Positions 1-8,869 of a stretch of DNA of 64,000 nt are shown piece by piece. The translations under genes and the position numbers were made by a program. The stretch is from CAZVLQ01 sp964628185. GTDB lineage: Bacteria > Pseudomonadota > Zetaproteobacteria > Mariprofundales > Mariprofundaceae. The notes beneath the pieces were generated by a model. That model saw only the letters and a program-made list of their open reading frames with translations. It made no database searches and had not been told where the DNA came from. The stretch spans positions 9,931-73,930 of the forward strand of contig CAZVLQ010000009.1 of the NCBI GenBank assembly GCA_964628185.1, in the 5' to 3' direction. Position 1 is the stretch's first letter, and every line of letters starts with the position of its first letter.

Positions 1-2069
1 AAATCATGGCGGGCGATGCATCCGTGCTGGCGGCGCGAAGGCGTATGATTGAAGTAACGCCGCACACGGATCACGACGCTATCCAGCCTGCGGCAGGATC
101 CATCGAAAGCATCCGGCAGGCCATCACCGCACTGGGGCTGACTCCCGCTCACGGCATCCGCATCCGTCTCACCGGTTCCGCCATGCTGGATTACGTACAG
201 CTGGAGGGCGCCATGCAGGCGGCTGGACTGGCGACATTGCTGGCCAGCGCCCTGATTCTGGTGTTGCTGTTTGCCGCTCTCAGGAACGCTCGCATGGTGC
301 TGGCCATAACCCTTACGCTGGCCATGAGCCTTATCTGGACGGCGGCCTTCGCCCTGTACGCCACTGCGCCGCTCAATGTAATCTCGATCTCCTTTGCCGT
401 ACTGTTTGTCGGCATGGGCGTGGATTTCGGTATTCAGTTTGGTATGCACTGCCGCCGGGAAGCCGGGAAGGGCCGGAGTGCCACCACTGCGGTTCGCCGC
501 GCAACCGCCTGGCTGGGCGCCGCCATGACGCTTTCCGCCACGGCAGCCGCGGCGGGTTTTCTCTCCTTTACGCCGACGGCTTACAAAGGTCTTGCCGACC
601 TTGGCGTGATTGCCGGCGCCGGCATGGCCCTTGCGCTTGCCGCCACCTTCACCCTGTTGCCAGCCCTGATGGGCCTGATGCATTTACCGGTTACCCGGCC
701 TTTGACCAAAACCACCCGCGGCACTCCACGCCCCGGCCTGCCGGCTGCGTGGATTTCAGCACATGCACGAACCATTGCCGGCGCGGCCCTGATCTCGGCC
801 GGCGCGGCCCTGATACCGGCCATGCATCTTGCCTTTGATTTTAACCCCCTGCATTTGCTGGACACGAATGAACCCGCCGTCAAGACATTCAGGGATCTGG
901 CAAAAGAATCCGGGACATCGCCCTATGCGATTGAAATCCTGGCGCCTGATCAGGCCGGCGCCGAACAGCTTGCGGCATCATTGCGCCGCCGAAACAACGT
1001 AGCGCGCGTATTGACCCTGGGCAGTTTCGTGCCCGGTGATCAGACCGAAAAACTCGCCATCATTCACGACCTGGCCATGCTCATGCCGCCCTTCACCCTG
1101 CAGGTAACGAAAGCTGTGCCATCCTCGTCCGCGGCCATCGCGGCGGCCCTCACCCGCATGGTGCATGTACTGGATGAGTATGCCCGGCGGCATGCACGGA
1201 ATCCGCTGGCACCCCGTGCCGGCGCCCTGTCCCGTGGTATCAGGGATTTCCTGCGTCATTCCTCCGGCGATACCGGGGCACTGCCGGCGCTCGAGAAGGT
1301 GCTGACGCAAGGACTCGCGCGTCAGATCAGGATGCTCGCAACCGCGCTGGAGGCGGAAGAAATAAATATCCACACGCTGCCGGCATCATTGACACGCCGT
1401 TTCCTGGCGGCGGACGGCCCTGCTCTCGTAAAGGTTTATTCAAGCCTCGATCTGGACGATGCCGGCAACATGGAACGCTTTGTGCGGCAAACCCGGCTCA
1501 TTGCCCCGAATGCCGGTGGTGATCCCGTCATGATGGTGGCCGGCGGCCACGCCGTCGCCCTGGCGTTCCGTCAGGCCAGCATGCTGGCATTCGTGTTTGT
1601 CGCCATTCTGCTGGCGTTCAGCCTCAGAAGCGCCAGGTATTGCACGGGCGTGCTCGCTCCGCTGCTGCTGGCGGTACTACTGACGGCAGCGGTCATGGAA
1701 CTGCTGGGCATCCCGCTCAACCTTGCCAACGTCATCGTAGCCCCCCTGCTGGCCGGGCTTGGCGTTTCCTACGGTATTTATCTGGCGTTGCGCCAGCGCA
1801 TGGAAGGCATCCACGGCCTTTTTGCCAGCGCCACGCCGCGGGCCGTGCTGTTTTCCGCCCTCACCACCCTGTGCTCGTTCGGGAGTCTGGCCATTTCCGG
1901 TGATACGGCCATGGCCTGCCTTGGCATCACATTGACGATTGCCCTAGCCGCCGTACTCGTATGCGTGCTCATCGTTCAACCGGCCCTGCTATCATTCATT
2001 CCCTCCCGGCAACACCGGATGCGAGGCGAGCAGGCGAACAGGGCTATCCCCTCACGTGAAAGAATATGA
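1..2069 (+). CDS. hpnN: Hopanoid-associated RND/MMPL transporter HpnN, 5'-truncated
   Basis: Predicted inner-membrane RND (MMPL) transporter that moves hopanoids towards the outer membrane. The frame is open to the window edge, so the first Met at position 6 is internal. About 687 residues remain, whereas the family is usually about 860-890, so roughly the first 180 residues are missing. One transmembrane bundle (about residues 75-230) contains the VLFVGMGVDFGIQF stretch typical of MMPL proteins. A periplasmic loop (about 275-515) follows, then a second bundle (about 525-670) with GLGVSYGIYLAL. The gene is convergent with hpnI-hpnL, with 29 bp between the stops. The HpnN call rests on family resemblance plus this neighbourhood; a generic MMPL exporter is the alternative. 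Confidence 0.85.
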   Translation, partial: IMAGDASVLAARRRMIEVTPHTDHDAIQPAAGSIESIRQAITALGLTPAHGIRIRLTGSAMLDYVQLEGAMQAAGLATLLASALILVLLFAALRNARMVLAITLTLAMSLIWTAAFALYATAPLNVISISFAVLFVGMGVDFGIQFGMHCRREAGKGRSATTAVRRATAWLGAAMTLSATAAAAGFLSFTPTAYKGLADLGVIAGAGMALALAATFTLLPALMGLMHLPVTRPLTKTTRGTPRPGLPAAWISAHARTIAGAALISAGAALIPAMHLAFDFNPLHLLDTNEPAVKTFRDLAKESGTSPYAIEILAPDQAGAEQLAASLRRRNNVARVLTLGSFVPGDQTEKLAIIHDLAMLMPPFTLQVTKAVPSSSAAIAAALTRMVHVLDEYARRHARNPLAPRAGALSRGIRDFLRHSSGDTGALPALEKVLTQGLARQIRMLATALEAEEINIHTLPASLTRRFLAADGPALVKVYSSLDLDDAGNMERFVRQTRLIAPNAGGDPVMMVAGGHAVALAFRQASMLAFVFVAILLAFSLRSARYCTGVLAPLLLAVLLTAAVMELLGIPLNLANVIVAPLLAGLGVSYGIYLALRQRMEGIHGLFASATPRAVLFSALTTLCSFGSLAISGDTAMACLGITLTIALAAVLVCVLIVQPALLSFIPSRQHRMRGEQANRAIPSRERI

Positions 2070-2098
2070 ACCCGGGAGTCTGACGGACCCGGGATGAA

Positions 2099-3079
2099 TC
2101 ATTCCTGCGCGGGCCGGCAGGCCCTGCGCAAACGCCTGCCCTCCCCCGCCTGCCAGACGAGAAGCGCCGGGAAGGTGGCCAGCCAGTCCGCCGCACGTCT
2201 GGCCAGTGACAGCGCCAGGGCGCTGACCGCATCCAGGCCGAACAACTGGCCAAGCAGCATATAGGCGCCCTCCTGCACGCCAACGCCGGCGGGCAACATG
2301 AACGCCGCCGCTCTTAAAGCAAAAACCACCGCATCCATGGCGATGACCTGCTGCCAGGCCAGCGGATGGCCGAGGAACGACAGCCCGATCCATGTAGGAA
2401 TCGTGCCGGTCATCCACACGGCGTATTGCAGGAAGAAGGCGGCAACGAGATGTCTCCGGCGCTGATAAATCTCTACAACCCGCTCGTGCATGCCCTGCAT
2501 GGACAGGCGCGACGCGGCAAGCCGGCCGGAACTCCAGCGCGCCAGCCGGTCCTCCAGCCAGCAAAACAGGCCGCCCTTCTGTGCCAGGGCAAAACCGGCG
2601 ATGGCCGCGGCGGCAAGCAGTGAAGCTGCCAGTCCCTGCAACAGCCATGGAAAGGCGGGGAAGTTAAGGAACAGGAACAGCAGGCCGGTGATGGCAAATG
2701 CTGCCTGGCTGCCAAGGTCAAGCGTCAGATCCACCACGGTACAGGCGGCGGCATCTACCAGGCGCATGCCGCCATTGGTCAGAATCCGCATGCCCGCGGC
2801 CTCGCTGGCCAGCGGCGGAGAAATAAAGAGCTCCGCGATTGCGGCGCGTACCCAGCTTGCCCGGACAAATATGCCCCGGCCCGTGCGCCGGGAAGACAGC
2901 AGCCACCAGGCCAGGGCGCAGGGGGCAAACAGTACGCATCGCACCAGCGCCATCAGCCCGAGCCCCGTCCAGCCGACGCGCATCACCGCCTGCGTCACAT
3001 CCGCAATGCCGCTGTGGACAAGCAGAACCAGCATCAGACCGATACCGGCAAAGGCGCCTATCGTGAGCATGCGCTTCAT
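2099..3079 (-). CDS. hpnL: Hopanoid-associated membrane protein HpnL (flippase-like UPF0104 fold)
   Basis: A 326-residue integral membrane protein of the lysylphosphatidylglycerol-synthase-TM/flippase-like superfamily. It has about 8 hydrophobic segments from residue 5 to about 310 and a polar C-terminal tail. It is the last gene of the hpnI-J-K-L run and its ATG overlaps the hpnK stop by 4 bp, so it is probably co-translated. HpnL is known as a conserved member of hopanoid loci, with no established reaction. A transport or flipping role is inference from the fold. It lacks a soluble catalytic domain. Confidence 0.8.
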   Translation of the reverse strand: MKRMLTIGAFAGIGLMLVLLVHSGIADVTQAVMRVGWTGLGLMALVRCVLFAPCALAWWLLSSRRTGRGIFVRASWVRAAIAELFISPPLASEAAGMRILTNGGMRLVDAAACTVVDLTLDLGSQAAFAITGLLFLFLNFPAFPWLLQGLAASLLAAAAIAGFALAQKGGLFCWLEDRLARWSSGRLAASRLSMQGMHERVVEIYQRRRHLVAAFFLQYAVWMTGTIPTWIGLSFLGHPLAWQQVIAMDAVVFALRAAAFMLPAGVGVQEGAYMLLGQLFGLDAVSALALSLARRAADWLATFPALLVWQAGEGRRLRRACRPAQE

Positions 3080-3945
3080 ATTCGATGCAAACGCAGGGAA
3101 GCGAATGAAACGAGATGGATGCCCCGGCTCTTCAATGCACAGGCAACATCAGCACACGTCAATCCATCCAGCTCCGCGCCATGCTCATACCATTTCATAC
3201 CCCCATCCATTCCCGCCCATGCGCCCGTGGCGGGGTGGAAATGCATTTCCGAAACGCCGCCGGGCAGCTCGGCGAGAATTTGCAACACGCGTTCGCGCGA
3301 CATATGTCCGCTGTCATGCATACCAAACATCCAGTCGTTGCATGGCATTCCCGCCCGGCGCAAACGCCGGCGAATCATGGCAACCCACGGCCCCAGGAAG
3401 ATAGCCATCCCCAGCCGGCGCAAACCGAATTGCCGCAGGGAACGCCAGGAAGCACGCACGGGTTCCCGTGGCAGGCGCACGGCGTTTAAGCCGTATTCCC
3501 GGCCAACCCCAAGGATCAGTCCAAGCACGGTGGGATGCAGATGCATGTGGTTGTGGACGCTGACATGATCAAGCGCAAGGCCGGTGGCGCGGAATGCCTC
3601 GAACTGAGCCCGAATCTCCGCCCGCAACTGCCGGCGGACCGCAGGCAGAAAAAAGAACCGTAACCCTGCGATCCCAAGATGCTCGGGCAACCGGCAACCG
3701 GCCCGCCCTGTGAGCGCCGGGACGGATTCCGGCGGCAGTATGGAAGACGCCCGCGTGACGGCCAGATGCAGGCCGACATGCAACGCCGGCAACCGTTTGG
3801 CGCGGGCAACGGCGTCGTCCGCCGCGGCGCCCGCCACCATCAGGCTGGCGGTATTGAGGATGCCCCGCAGATGTGCGGCTTCAACAGCCTCATTCACCTC
3901 GATGGAAGCGCCATAGTCATCACCCGTGACAATCAGGCTTCTCAA
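3076..3945 (-). CDS. hpnK: Hopanoid-associated YdjC-like deacetylase HpnK
   Basis: A 289-residue YdjC/ChbG-type carbohydrate deacetylase. Metal and catalytic residues are visible: the DD pair in TGDDYG near residue 8, HVGLHL near 56, SVHNHMHLHP near 129-138 and EMHFHP near 235. In bacteriohopanetetrol cyclitol ether synthesis, HpnK is known to remove the N-acetyl group from the glucosaminyl hopanoid made by HpnI. The start is TTG, overlapping the hpnJ stop as TTGA, so translation is probably coupled. The gene lies between hpnJ and hpnL, which supports the HpnK assignment over a generic YdjC protein. Confidence 0.88.
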   Translation of the reverse strand: MRSLIVTGDDYGASIEVNEAVEAAHLRGILNTASLMVAGAAADDAVARAKRLPALHVGLHLAVTRASSILPPESVPALTGRAGCRLPEHLGIAGLRFFFLPAVRRQLRAEIRAQFEAFRATGLALDHVSVHNHMHLHPTVLGLILGVGREYGLNAVRLPREPVRASWRSLRQFGLRRLGMAIFLGPWVAMIRRRLRRAGMPCNDWMFGMHDSGHMSRERVLQILAELPGGVSEMHFHPATGAWAGMDGGMKWYEHGAELDGLTCADVACALKSRGIHLVSFASLRLHRI

Positions 3946-5360
3946 GCCGCGTCCTTTCTCCCGTACAGGAACTGAAAGAACTCGGCCCCTTCACGCAGCC
4001 GGCGTTTGGTCATATCCCAGCTTTTCATCATCTCGAATGTAATTTCGCCAATCTTGGCCGGGCGAAAATAAAAGCGTTTATAGAATCGTTCGACGGCCCG
4101 GAAAATTTCCTCATGCGACAGATTCGGATACTCAAGGGAGCTGACCTGCACGCCTGTATCCGTAATCAGATGCGCATCCCGAAGCCAGCCGTTCTCCTGC
4201 GCCTGCCGGTGCAGATGCGTGCCGGGATAAGCCGCCGCCAGGGAAACCTGAATGGTATGCGGATTGATCTCGCGGGCAAAGCGTATGGTTTCCTCAATGG
4301 TTTCCTTCGTCTCGCCGGGAAGGCCAACGATAAAGGTGCCATGAATGACAATGCCGAGGCGGTGACAATCACGCGTAAACCGGCGCGCCCGCTCCACCCG
4401 CATGCCCTTTTTTATATTGTGCAGAATTTGCTGATTGCCCGATTCATAGCCCACCAGCAACAGACGAAGGCCATTGTCCCTCATCACCTTGAGCGTGTCG
4501 TACGGCACATTGGCCTTGGCATTGCACGACCAGGTGACGCCAAGCGTACCGAGCAGGCGTGCTGTTTCCTCCACCCGCGGCAGGTCATCGGTAAAGGTGT
4601 CGTCATCGAAAAAGAATTCCTTGACCTGCGGAAAATATTCCCGCGCCAGGGCAATTTCTTCGGCGATACTTTGCGGGCTGCGCTTGCGGTAGCGATGGCC
4701 GCCGATGGTCTGCGGCCACAGGCAGAAGGTGCAGCGTGATTTACAGCCGCGCCCTGTATACAGGGAAATATACGGATGTTGCAGATAGCCGATGAAATAA
4801 TCCTCGATGACAAGATCGCGCTTGTAGACTTCGGTGACAAAGGGAAGCGCATCCATATCCTCGATCAGGGCGCGCTCGGGATTGTGAATAACCTGATCGC
4901 CCCGACGATAGCTCAAGCCCGCGACATCGGCCAGCGGCAAGCCTTTTGCTACATCCCTAATCGTGTAGTCGAACTCGTTACGGGCGACAAAATCAATATT
5001 TTCTGAGGCCTTTAACGACGCCTCCGGTGTAATCGCCACATGTGCGCCGACAAAACCGGTCAACAATGCCGGATTGGCCTTCCTGAAGGCATCAATCACC
5101 TTCACGTCGGAAGTAAAGGACGGCGTACTGGTGTGAACAACAAGCAATTCATAGTCGTGCGCCAGTGGCAACACGTCCGCCAATGACAAACCGCGTGCGG
5201 GCGCATCAATCAGGCGGCTTCCATCCACCAGCGCCGCCGGCTGGGCCAGCCAGGTGGGATACCAGAACGAGCGTATTTCGCGCCTGGCCTGGTAGCGAGA
5301 GCCGGCGCCGCCGTCAAAGCCTTCAAAGGAGGGTGGATTCAGGAAGAGGGTCTTCTTCAC
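3942..5360 (-). CDS. hpnJ: Hopanoid-associated radical SAM protein HpnJ
   Basis: A 472-residue radical SAM enzyme of the B12-binding-like subgroup. The iron-sulfur motif is TGRGCKSRCTFCLWPQ (Cys-x3-Cys-x2-Cys) near residue 203. The N-terminal 150 residues resemble a cobalamin-binding fold but lack an obvious DxHxxG motif. HpnJ is known to be required for the last step of composite hopanoid head-group synthesis, rearranging the amino sugar into the cyclitol ether. The start is GTG, overlapping the hpnI stop as GTGA. The length is normal for the family. Confidence 0.9.
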   Translation of the reverse strand: MKKTLFLNPPSFEGFDGGAGSRYQARREIRSFWYPTWLAQPAALVDGSRLIDAPARGLSLADVLPLAHDYELLVVHTSTPSFTSDVKVIDAFRKANPALLTGFVGAHVAITPEASLKASENIDFVARNEFDYTIRDVAKGLPLADVAGLSYRRGDQVIHNPERALIEDMDALPFVTEVYKRDLVIEDYFIGYLQHPYISLYTGRGCKSRCTFCLWPQTIGGHRYRKRSPQSIAEEIALAREYFPQVKEFFFDDDTFTDDLPRVEETARLLGTLGVTWSCNAKANVPYDTLKVMRDNGLRLLLVGYESGNQQILHNIKKGMRVERARRFTRDCHRLGIVIHGTFIVGLPGETKETIEETIRFAREINPHTIQVSLAAAYPGTHLHRQAQENGWLRDAHLITDTGVQVSSLEYPNLSHEEIFRAVERFYKRFYFRPAKIGEITFEMMKSWDMTKRRLREGAEFFQFLYGRKDAA

Positions 5361-6559
5361 AAAAACGCCCGCCCCATGACATGCATTTGCCCGTGCCGGT
5401 CTATGGCGAATTGGAATCCCTTCCAGCGCACGCTTCGTCCCGCAAAGCTGGCCAGCCAGATTGCCGCCGAGAGCAGGTCACGCAGCGGCGTCAGACAACA
5501 CAGGGGCTTGCCCCCTATACCGAAGCAGTAGCGCACGCAATGACGCAATCGCAGACGAAGCACAATGGCGACGACAGTCAGGACCAGCCCGGCCGGTGAG
5601 CCGCCGGAAACAGCCAGGAACAGCAGCGCGAGTGGTAACGGATACGTCAGAATGGAACCGACGTATCCCCACGGACTGGATGCGCGCACCGTGCGCGCCC
5701 AGCGCAATTCATGCAGCAGCAACGATTTGAAATCCGGCTCATGCACGATGTTTTCCACGACATAGCCGGACAGGCGAACGGTGAACCCGGCCTCGTTCAC
5801 ACACTTGCCGAGCTGATAATCATCCGCCAGCACGTTCGCCAGGGATTGCAGACCGCCGATGGCATCCAGCGCCGTACGCCTCACGGCCATTGTGGCCCCG
5901 AAACAGAAATGAATATCCGACAGGGCGGCGGCAACCAGCACGGAGGGAAGAAAATCTGCATTGATATGCATGGCGCCGAATCTGGATGCCAGCGTCGAGG
6001 CCGGCGTCGCCCGGTAAAGGCAGGTTACGGCGCCGGTCGAACCATCCTTAAACGGCGCCACAACCACTGACAGGTAATCAGGGCCGACGCGCATATCGCT
6101 GTCCGCAATGACCAGAAAATCATGTTTTGCCGCAGCCTGCATATTGACAAGATTGCTGATCTTGAGATTCGCCCCGTGGATATGACCGTCCACGACCAGT
6201 ACCAGATCAAGGCGGGGAAATTCAGCCATGATCCGCCTGACAACACCGACGGCGGGATCCTCCGCGTCGCGTACGCCGAAAATGACCTGGTAATCCGGAT
6301 AATCCTGCTCGCAGAAAGAACGCAAATTCCGGTACAGCTCATGTTCCATACCACACAACGGCTTGAGTATGGACACGGGAGGATGAAAACCGGAAGACCC
6401 GGGCGGGCGGGACAAGAATGCGGGGATACGCCGCATGCAGTATATCATATACAGACATGAAGCCACGCTGGCGACAAATGCCAGGCAGACGGGCAACTGG
6501 AAAAGATCGGCTATCACAGGCTTGCTAATCCCCCCTGATCCACGTTGTTCACGGTGCAT
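5357..6559 (-). CDS. hpnI: Hopanoid-associated glycosyltransferase HpnI
   Basis: A 400-residue membrane-bound GT2 glycosyltransferase. An N-terminal membrane helix (about 17-42) is followed by a GT-A domain with VSILKPLCG near 63, the DxD-type VIADSDMRV near 151, and an LRWAR motif near 285 standing in for QxxRW. Further hydrophobic helices lie at about 300-380. HpnI is known to add N-acetylglucosamine to bacteriohopanetetrol. It is the first gene of the run hpnI-J-K-L, in which every junction overlaps by 4 bp. The ATG at 6559 gives the expected membrane helix; a slightly later start cannot be excluded. Confidence 0.9.
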   Translation of the reverse strand: MHREQRGSGGISKPVIADLFQLPVCLAFVASVASCLYMIYCMRRIPAFLSRPPGSSGFHPPVSILKPLCGMEHELYRNLRSFCEQDYPDYQVIFGVRDAEDPAVGVVRRIMAEFPRLDLVLVVDGHIHGANLKISNLVNMQAAAKHDFLVIADSDMRVGPDYLSVVVAPFKDGSTGAVTCLYRATPASTLASRFGAMHINADFLPSVLVAAALSDIHFCFGATMAVRRTALDAIGGLQSLANVLADDYQLGKCVNEAGFTVRLSGYVVENIVHEPDFKSLLLHELRWARTVRASSPWGYVGSILTYPLPLALLFLAVSGGSPAGLVLTVVAIVLRLRLRHCVRYCFGIGGKPLCCLTPLRDLLSAAIWLASFAGRSVRWKGFQFAIDRHGQMHVMGRAFL

Positions 6560-6618
6560 GCTACCCTGTATGTTTTATGAAGTCATGCAGGCCCGCCCAC
6601 TCACGGAAAACCGACACC

Positions 6619-7776
6619 TCACTCCCGCACCCGCCTCAGCGACAAGGCAAAAAGAGCCGCCGCCGCGGCCGTCAGGCCTGCCGCCATCAACAATGCGGCG
6701 GACATGGAGACATACTGCCAGATCAGGCCGAATAAAATCGCACCCGGCAACGCGGCAAGACCGCCGGCCAGGTGATACAGGCCAAAGGCCGTCGCCTTCC
6801 GGTCCTCGGCGGCGACATCACCGATCAGGGCGCGCTCGGCTGCCTCGCTCATGGCCAGGGCGGCTGCATAAAGGATAAACAAACCCCATATCAGCAGGCC
6901 GTCATGGGGTAGAATAGCCATGCATGTCAGTGATCCCGCCCGGCATGTCCAGGCCATGACCAGCACGGGAATGCGCCCAATACGATCCGAAAGCATGCCG
7001 GCGGGGCCGGCCACGAGCGATTTGGCGCCATGCGCCGCGGCCCACAACAGGGGAACAACGACCGTGTCCACGCCTCCCCGCCAGGCCCACAGAATCAGAA
7101 ACGCCTCGGGCATAGCGGCGAATGCCAGTCCTCCCGCGGCCAGGATCAGGGCGCGCAGGCGGCCATGCAGGGCATTCCATTGCAGGGGAACTGCCGGTTT
7201 TGCCACAGCGGGCGTGGCCGGCAATTTCAGGGCAAGCAGCGTCAGCAACATCAGCCCGGGGGCAAGGGATATCAGAAACACATTGCGCATATCCATGCCG
7301 GATTTCAACAGGACAAAGGCGACAAGCGGTCCGAGCATGGCGCCGGCGTGATCCATGGAACGGTGGAATCCGAAAGCGCGGCCGCGTACGCCGGCGGTGA
7401 CGGAAGCGGAAATGATTGCGTCACGCGGCGAGGTCCTCCAGCCCTTGCCGACCCGGTCAAGGAAGCGAAGCGCCAGCACGCTCGACCAGCCAAGCGCCAG
7501 GCCGATCAGGGGGCGCGCGGCGTTGGATGTGGCGTAGCCGGTGAGCACCATATGCTTGTGATTCCAGCCACGGTCGGCCAGGCGGCCCGCGACCAGCTTC
7601 AGGATGCTGGAGGCAGCCTCCGCCACCCCCTCAATCAGACCCAGCGCGGCCGGCCCGGCCCCCAGCACCGTGGTAAGAAACAGGGGCAGCAGGGGAAAAA
7701 TCATCTCGCTGGCGGTATCGTTCAGAAGAGAGACCAGGCCCAGAACCAGCACCGTGCGCGGCAGCATCGATTTCAT
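6619..7776 (-). CDS. Major facilitator superfamily transporter
   Basis: A 385-residue protein with about 11-12 transmembrane helices. It has the MFS loop 2-3 motif (GRLADR near residue 64) and a second copy-like motif (SDRIGR near 267). The N-terminal signature LNDTASEMIFPLLP and the sequence DRVGKGWRTSPRDAIIS are typical of a broad bacterial MFS group of unknown substrate. It lies 59 bp upstream of hpnI on the same strand, so the two could share a transcript, but nothing ties it to hopanoids. The substrate cannot be assigned. Confidence 0.8.
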   Translation of the reverse strand: MKSMLPRTVLVLGLVSLLNDTASEMIFPLLPLFLTTVLGAGPAALGLIEGVAEAASSILKLVAGRLADRGWNHKHMVLTGYATSNAARPLIGLALGWSSVLALRFLDRVGKGWRTSPRDAIISASVTAGVRGRAFGFHRSMDHAGAMLGPLVAFVLLKSGMDMRNVFLISLAPGLMLLTLLALKLPATPAVAKPAVPLQWNALHGRLRALILAAGGLAFAAMPEAFLILWAWRGGVDTVVVPLLWAAAHGAKSLVAGPAGMLSDRIGRIPVLVMAWTCRAGSLTCMAILPHDGLLIWGLFILYAAALAMSEAAERALIGDVAAEDRKATAFGLYHLAGGLAALPGAILFGLIWQYVSMSAALLMAAGLTAAAAALFALSLRRVRE

Positions 7777-7936
7777 GAAATCCTGTCACGAAATCTGTAA
7801 GATACGCGTGTGCTCACCGACCATATGACCGCTTTCATTGCGACGCACCATTGAGACCCGGGTTCCCTGATCGGAAGCAAGCGCCCGCCGCTGACCGGGG
7901 GATATGGTGATTCACGCATAGGGGGAGTATAACAAC

Positions 7937-8767
7937 ATGCGCAAAACCATCCTGTTTTTTCTCGGGGCGATCTGCCTGGCCGCGCCGGGCCCGGTCCTTG
8001 CCGCAACCACGCTGCACGCCGCCGGTTCCACCACCGTATTGCCGGTTGTTTCCACGGCGGCCAACGCCTGGCACAGGCTGCATCCGGATATCACCGTCAC
8101 CGTATCGGGCGGCGGTTCAGGCGTCGGTATCGCCTCAATGATCCAGCACACGGCGGATATCGGCATGGCCTCACGCGAGATTGACGCCGGGGAAGCCTCG
8201 AAGCTGAACGGCAAGGTAGACGTGTTCACCATCGCCAGGGATGCCGTGGCCGTCGTTGTGTCCAAAGCCGTGTATGTTGGCGGCGTACACCGGCTATCGC
8301 TGCCGCAGATTGCCGATATTTATCGTGGCAAAATCAGAAACTGGAAGGCGGTGGGCGGTCCCGATGCACGCATCTTCGTCATAGACAAGGAACCCAGCCG
8401 GGGTACGCGACACGTATTCGCCAAAGCGGTGCTGGGCGATGAGCATGCCCGCGCGCCCGGCGCCTCGGTCATCTCAGGTTCAAACAATGAGGAGCAGTCC
8501 CTGGTCGCCCACAGCAACAGCGCCATCGGCATGCTCTCCAACGCCTGGCTAAACGATGCCGTACGCGGCCTGGCGGTGGGCGAGGGCAATCACTCCGTGC
8601 TGCCGGATATTCAGCATGTACGCGACGGCAGCTATCCCATCAGCCGTGGCCTGCATGTGATCCTGGCCAAACACGGTCCTCCCGAGGCGCGCGCCTTCGT
8701 GGACTTTCTTCTTTCACCGCAAGGGCAGGATATCGTGAAAAAATCCGGCTACCTGACAGTCAGATGA
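7937..8767 (+). CDS. pstS: Phosphate ABC transporter substrate-binding protein PstS
   Basis: A 276-residue periplasmic binding protein with a clear signal peptide (cleavage near residue 22, after VLA). Phosphate-contact segments are visible: AAGSTTVLPV near 28, SGGGSGVG near 55, SREI near 73 and PSRGTRHVF near 152. It belongs to the shorter PBP_like_2 type of PstS rather than the 340-residue enteric type. A strong ribosome site (GGGGGAG) lies about 10 bp before the ATG. It heads pstS-pstC-pstA-pstB, and no phoU follows within the locus. Confidence 0.9.
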   Translation: MRKTILFFLGAICLAAPGPVLAATTLHAAGSTTVLPVVSTAANAWHRLHPDITVTVSGGGSGVGIASMIQHTADIGMASREIDAGEASKLNGKVDVFTIARDAVAVVVSKAVYVGGVHRLSLPQIADIYRGKIRNWKAVGGPDARIFVIDKEPSRGTRHVFAKAVLGDEHARAPGASVISGSNNEEQSLVAHSNSAIGMLSNAWLNDAVRGLAVGEGNHSVLPDIQHVRDGSYPISRGLHVILAKHGPPEARAFVDFLLSPQGQDIVKKSGYLTVR

Positions 8768-8769
8768 CG

Positions 8770-8865
8770 GGGATCAGGATTCAGGCATCAGGTAATCATG
8801 GGCAAAAGACTGGGTCAGAATTCTCCTTCTGCCGATGTGGTCCATGGTTCCTGAATCCTGATCCC
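8770..8865. repeat. 16-bp inverted repeat pair between pstS and pstC
   Basis: The 16 bases at 8770-8785 (GGGATCAGGATTCAGG) recur as an exact reverse complement at 8850-8865, separated by 64 bp. The unit starts 2 bp after the pstS stop and ends 4 bp before the pstC ATG, so it fills the whole 102-bp gap. The arms could pair in the transcript as a long stem. It looks like a short palindromic insertion of REP type. Its effect on pstC expression is unknown. Confidence 0.65.
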
Positions 8866-8869
8866 TGAT

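Noticed and set aside
7783..7801. CTGTCAC-GAAAT-CTGTAAG as a Pho box before pstS
   Set aside because: The repeat spacing is 12 instead of 11 bp, the second half is degenerate, and it lies next to the start of the divergent MFS gene. Too weak to claim.
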